DNA from: Bacteriovorax sp. BSW11_IV
Lineage (GTDB): Bacteria > Bdellovibrionota > Bacteriovoracia > Bacteriovoracales > Bacteriovoracaceae
Reading direction: 5' to 3'
NCBI RefSeq assembly: GCF_000447755.1
Contig: NZ_AUNE01000004.1
Coordinates: 62,001-126,000, forward strand
Length of the DNA: 64,000 nucleotides
Under the pieces are notes generated by a model. It was not told the origin of the DNA, did no database searches, and was given only the letters and a program-made list of their open reading frames with translations. Each line of letters begins with the position of its first letter. Position 1 is the first letter of the stretch. The position numbers and the translations under genes were made by a program. This document shows positions 61,619-64,000 of the stretch, one piece after another.

Positions 61619-62568
61619 TATAAAAGCTCCTGAAGTTCTTCAAAGGCCCCTTCTTTATCAAGAGAGATAACTTTGATGTTACGGTTGATTTTTCTCGCAA
61701 GTCCCATAAGAACTCTACCCGGACCAACTTCAATACAAAGTGTATTGTCTGGAAGAGACTTGAAACTTTGTGTCCATAGAACACTGCCGTCAACTTGCTT
61801 ATAAAGATTTTCTTTAATTGTCTCAGCGCTTGTTCCTGCTGGATATTCCTTAGCATCAATATTGGCAATGTAAGGGATATTATTTTCTTTAAATGCAAAA
61901 TTATTAAATTCTGCATTTAATTTTTCGGCCGCAGGTTTCATTAGGCTTGAGTGAAATGGAGCAGAAACATTAAGTTCAACAGCTCTAAAAGGATCACTCA
62001 TATTATTATTTAACCACTCAACAGCACGATCACATGCTGCCGCCTCACCAGAGATGACAATTTGCTCTGGATCGTTGAAGTTTGCTGGCATAACTTGGCC
62101 TTCTTCGTTTGAAGCGGCTTCACAAGCTTTTCTAATCATCTCTTCTGATACTTTTAAAACAGCATACATTTTACCTTTACCCGCAGGTACGGCTTCTTGC
62201 ATGTATTTACCTCTTAGGTGAACTGCTTTTACAGCATCTTCAAAAGAGATTGCACCAGTTGAAACAAGAGCTGCGTATTCACCAACTGAGTGGCCAAGAA
62301 CGCGATCAATTTTAATATTTTTTGATGCTAGAAGTTCATTCAATTTAGTAAATAGAGCAACTGAATGAGAAAGAATAGCTGGTTGAGTATTCTCAGTTAG
62401 CTTTAGACTTTCATCTGGTCCTTCAAACATCATTTGCGAAAGGTTGTAGCCTAAAACTTCATTAGCTTTTGAGAAAAGCTCATATGAACTATGACCTTCA
62501 AGGGCCTTTCCCATTCCAACGTATTGTGAACCTTGTCCTGGGAAGAGAAGTGTTACTGATGTTACCAT
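61618..62568 (-). CDS. fabD: Malonyl-CoA:ACP transacylase
   Basis: A 316-residue transacylase loading malonate onto ACP. The nucleophile is Ser94 in GHSVGEYAAL, the oxyanion Gln is in FPGQGSQ (9-15), and the catalytic His is in SAPFHSSLM (about 206). It lies 14 bp after fabH and is coupled to fabG. Confidence 0.96.
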   Translation of the reverse strand: MVTSVTLLFPGQGSQYVGMGKALEGHSSYELFSKANEVLGYNLSQMMFEGPDESLKLTENTQPAILSHSVALFTKLNELLASKNIKIDRVLGHSVGEYAALVSTGAISFEDAVKAVHLRGKYMQEAVPAGKGKMYAVLKVSEEMIRKACEAASNEEGQVMPANFNDPEQIVISGEAAACDRAVEWLNNNMSDPFRAVELNVSAPFHSSLMKPAAEKLNAEFNNFAFKENNIPYIANIDAKEYPAGTSAETIKENLYKQVDGSVLWTQSFKSLPDNTLCIEVGPGRVLMGLARKINRNIKVISLDKEGAFEELQELL

Positions 62569-62582
62569 TTAACAATCCTTAG

Positions 62583-63584
62583 TTAGTATCTAAACAGTGT
62601 CGCACCTGTAGTAAGACCTGCTCCGAAAGCATCGAATAGAACGATGTCTCCACGTTTGATTTTTCCTTCTTGAATTGCTTCATGGAAGGCCATTGGAATT
62701 GTCGCAGCTGATGTGTTGGCATACTTATCAATATTCACAATAACTTTCTCAGGTTCAATACCAAGAAGTTTTCCTGTTGTTTCAATAATTCTTACGTTTG
62801 CTTGGTGGGGAACTAGCCAATCAACTTGAGAAAGATCCATACCTGCATCTTCAAGAACTCTCTTTGCATTTTGTGCAAGTGTTCTTGTCGCAACTTTAAA
62901 CATCTCTTTACCCTTCATTTGCATGAAGTAGTTTTTCTTTTCTAAGTGGTCTGTTGTAATTGGCTCAACGGCCCCACCAACTGGTTGGTCAAAAAATTCT
63001 TTACCAGTACCATCGGCACCAAGGTAGCAAGAAATGACATCTGACTCGTCGTTGTCTTCATTGCGACCAACAATCGCAACACCACAACCATCACCAAAAA
63101 GAATACATGTATTTCTATCTTCCCAATTCACTTCACGGCTAAGCATTTCAGAACCAACAACAAGAACGTTTTTAACCATTCCAGTTTTAATCATTGATTG
63201 CGCCATATTTAAACCGTAAACAAAACCAGAACAAGCTGCAGCGATATCAAGGGCCGCACAGTTGTTTGTAATACCAAGTTTTGTTTGAAGCACAGTTGCT
63301 GAGTTAGGAAGTTTGTAATCTGGAGTTACTGAACCAAAAAGAATCATGTCGATATCATTCGGTTCAAGCTTTGCTGTTTTAAGAGCATCAAGAGTAGCTT
63401 TTAGCGCCATATCTGTCGGCCACTCGCCACCTTCCGTAGAACAGATTCTTCTATTTTTAATTCCTGTTCTTTCATAGATCCATTGGTCAGAAGTATCGAC
63501 CAATTTTTCAAGGTCAAAGTTTGAAAGTACTTTTTCAGGAACGTACATTCCAGTTCCTTTAATTTTTACTTTGTAATTTGCCAT
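62583..63584 (-). CDS. fabH: Beta-ketoacyl-ACP synthase III
   Basis: A 333-residue condensing enzyme that starts chains from acyl-CoA and malonyl-ACP. The catalytic residues are Cys118 (AAACSGF), His in WLVPHQANVRII, and Asn in DKYANTSAATIP. AAGGTGG precedes the ATG. Usually plsX separates rpmF and fabH; here it is missing and a terminator and hairpin-rich leader lie between rpmF and fabH. Confidence 0.97.
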   Translation of the reverse strand: MANYKVKIKGTGMYVPEKVLSNFDLEKLVDTSDQWIYERTGIKNRRICSTEGGEWPTDMALKATLDALKTAKLEPNDIDMILFGSVTPDYKLPNSATVLQTKLGITNNCAALDIAAACSGFVYGLNMAQSMIKTGMVKNVLVVGSEMLSREVNWEDRNTCILFGDGCGVAIVGRNEDNDESDVISCYLGADGTGKEFFDQPVGGAVEPITTDHLEKKNYFMQMKGKEMFKVATRTLAQNAKRVLEDAGMDLSQVDWLVPHQANVRIIETTGKLLGIEPEKVIVNIDKYANTSAATIPMAFHEAIQEGKIKRGDIVLFDAFGAGLTTGATLFRY

Positions 63585-63603
63585 ATAATGTCCACCTTAA
63601 ATC

Positions 63604-63641
63604 AAATTCACACGGAATCTTAATGTGCCGTGCTTGAATTT
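63604..63641 (-). promoter_or_regulatory. Imperfect palindrome / leader hairpin before fabH
   Basis: AAATTC (63604-63609) with GAATTT (63636-63641), and CACGG (63611-63615) with CCGTG (63628-63632), form nested arms 20-57 nt upstream of the fabH ATG. It could be an operator or an mRNA leader hairpin. It differs in sequence from the fabF palindrome. Confidence 0.5.
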
Positions 63642-63681
63642 GTCTAAATAAATTAGAGCAATTATTCGCTAAAAAAAGCGT

Positions 63682-63709
63682 AAAAAAAAAGGCTCCTTGC
63701 GGAGCCTTT
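63682..63709 (-). terminator. Intrinsic terminator after rpmF
   Basis: AAAGGCTCC (63688-63696) and GGAGCCTTT (63701-63709) pair around TTGC; on the minus strand a run of nine T (63690-63682) follows. It would uncouple most rpmF transcripts from the fab genes. Confidence 0.88.
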
Positions 63710-63728
63710 AATATGATCAAAAAATTTC

Positions 63729-63938
63729 TTATTCTTCAGTAGATTCAGCTTTATCAGCTCTAGTGTTGAATACTTTTTTACCTTTCCAGTAACCAGATGG
63801 AGAGATACAACCTTTAAGTGTTAATTCACCAGTTGTTCCATCAGTTAAAACTGAAGTTTTTCCGTATAGTTTATGATGTTGTCCTGCTCTTCTTAAACCT
63901 TTTCTTGAGACAGAAGTTCTTTTCTTAGGTACTGCCAT
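63729..63938 (-). CDS. rpmF: Large ribosomal subunit protein bL32
   Basis: A 69-residue ribosomal protein. The start MAVPKKRTSVSRKGLRRAGQ is diagnostic for bL32. The zinc-binding cysteines of the C+ form are absent apart from Cys44 (LKGCISPSGYW), so this is a zinc-independent C- form. GGAG precedes the ATG. Position upstream of fabH is the widespread rpmF-fab order. Confidence 0.95.
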   Translation of the reverse strand: MAVPKKRTSVSRKGLRRAGQHHKLYGKTSVLTDGTTGELTLKGCISPSGYWKGKKVFNTRADKAESTEE

Positions 63939-64000
63939 TTTCTACTCCAATATTTCCAAGCTCAACTTTGATACTTATTATTAAAAAAATACAATGAGAT

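Overview
The window is one continuous, densely coded, AT-rich bacterial segment (roughly 36-38% GC by eye), with no prophage, insertion sequence, rRNA operon or CRISPR array. Housekeeping content (metG, def, greB, nusB, nrdR, glyA, fabF, acpP, fabG, fabD, fabH, rpmF), a Gram-negative envelope (signal peptides, lipoproteins, MacA/MacB-like export) and many exported hydrolases fit a Bdellovibrionota relative of the Bacteriovorax/Halobacteriovorax type. That placement is an inference from gene content and composition; no marker was compared. GGCC is strikingly frequent for such AT-rich DNA.

Layout. 1-5.5 kb: end of an acyl-CoA synthetase, convergent metG, then an adaptor-permease-ATPase export operon. 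5.5-13.2 kb: LysR regulator, katG, a bicupin protein, and an old yellow enzyme plus flavin monooxygenase pair divergent from an ArsR regulator; two matching palindromic operators sit between them. 13.3-17.8 kb: secreted trypsin-like protease with a DUF1036 tail, then rhlE-dbpA-UPF0178. 17.8-28.4 kb: an accessory block of oxygen-dependent enzymes in two convergent arms. It holds an AurF-like diiron oxygenase, [2Fe-2S] ferredoxin, three Rieske oxygenases, a membrane fatty acid hydroxylase, a left-handed beta-helix protein, a GH3-type acyl-adenylating enzyme, an Mpo1-like protein, a second ferritin-like diiron protein, an SDR and a GNAT-like protein. It looks like an uncharacterised biosynthetic or lipid-modifying cluster.

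28.5-31 kb: an ECF41 sigma factor divergent from a carboxymuconolactone-decarboxylase-family gene, each with the same TGTCACA-N16-CGTC promoter; a sugar-epimerase-like gene; tRNA-Asp with promoter and terminator. 31-39 kb: pseudo-receiver protein, metal permease, SDR, secreted metalloprotease, secreted phospholipase D-like protein with a partner. 39-42.2 kb: epoxide-hydrolase-like protein head to head with a cytochrome P450, and a fatty acid desaturase. 42.3-53 kb: housekeeping and RNA-modification genes, an AtoE-like transporter, exported phosphatase, hydrolase and haem proteins, and an unlisted 29-residue very basic protein gene. 53-64 kb: glyA-fabF, LysR plus an ATP-grasp-like protein, an exported nucleotidyltransferase, a probable structured small RNA with four CCCCCCAA segments, and the acpP-fabG-fabD-fabH-rpmF lipid cluster.

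The strongest candidates for something undescribed are the C-rich small RNA at about 60343-60575, which resembles the actinobacterial 6C RNA in design, and the oxidative cluster at 17.8-28.4 kb. The cluster probably takes acyl substrates and electrons from general metabolism (ferredoxin, acyl chains) and combines hydroxylation, N- or C-oxygenation and acyl activation; its product cannot be named from sequence alone.
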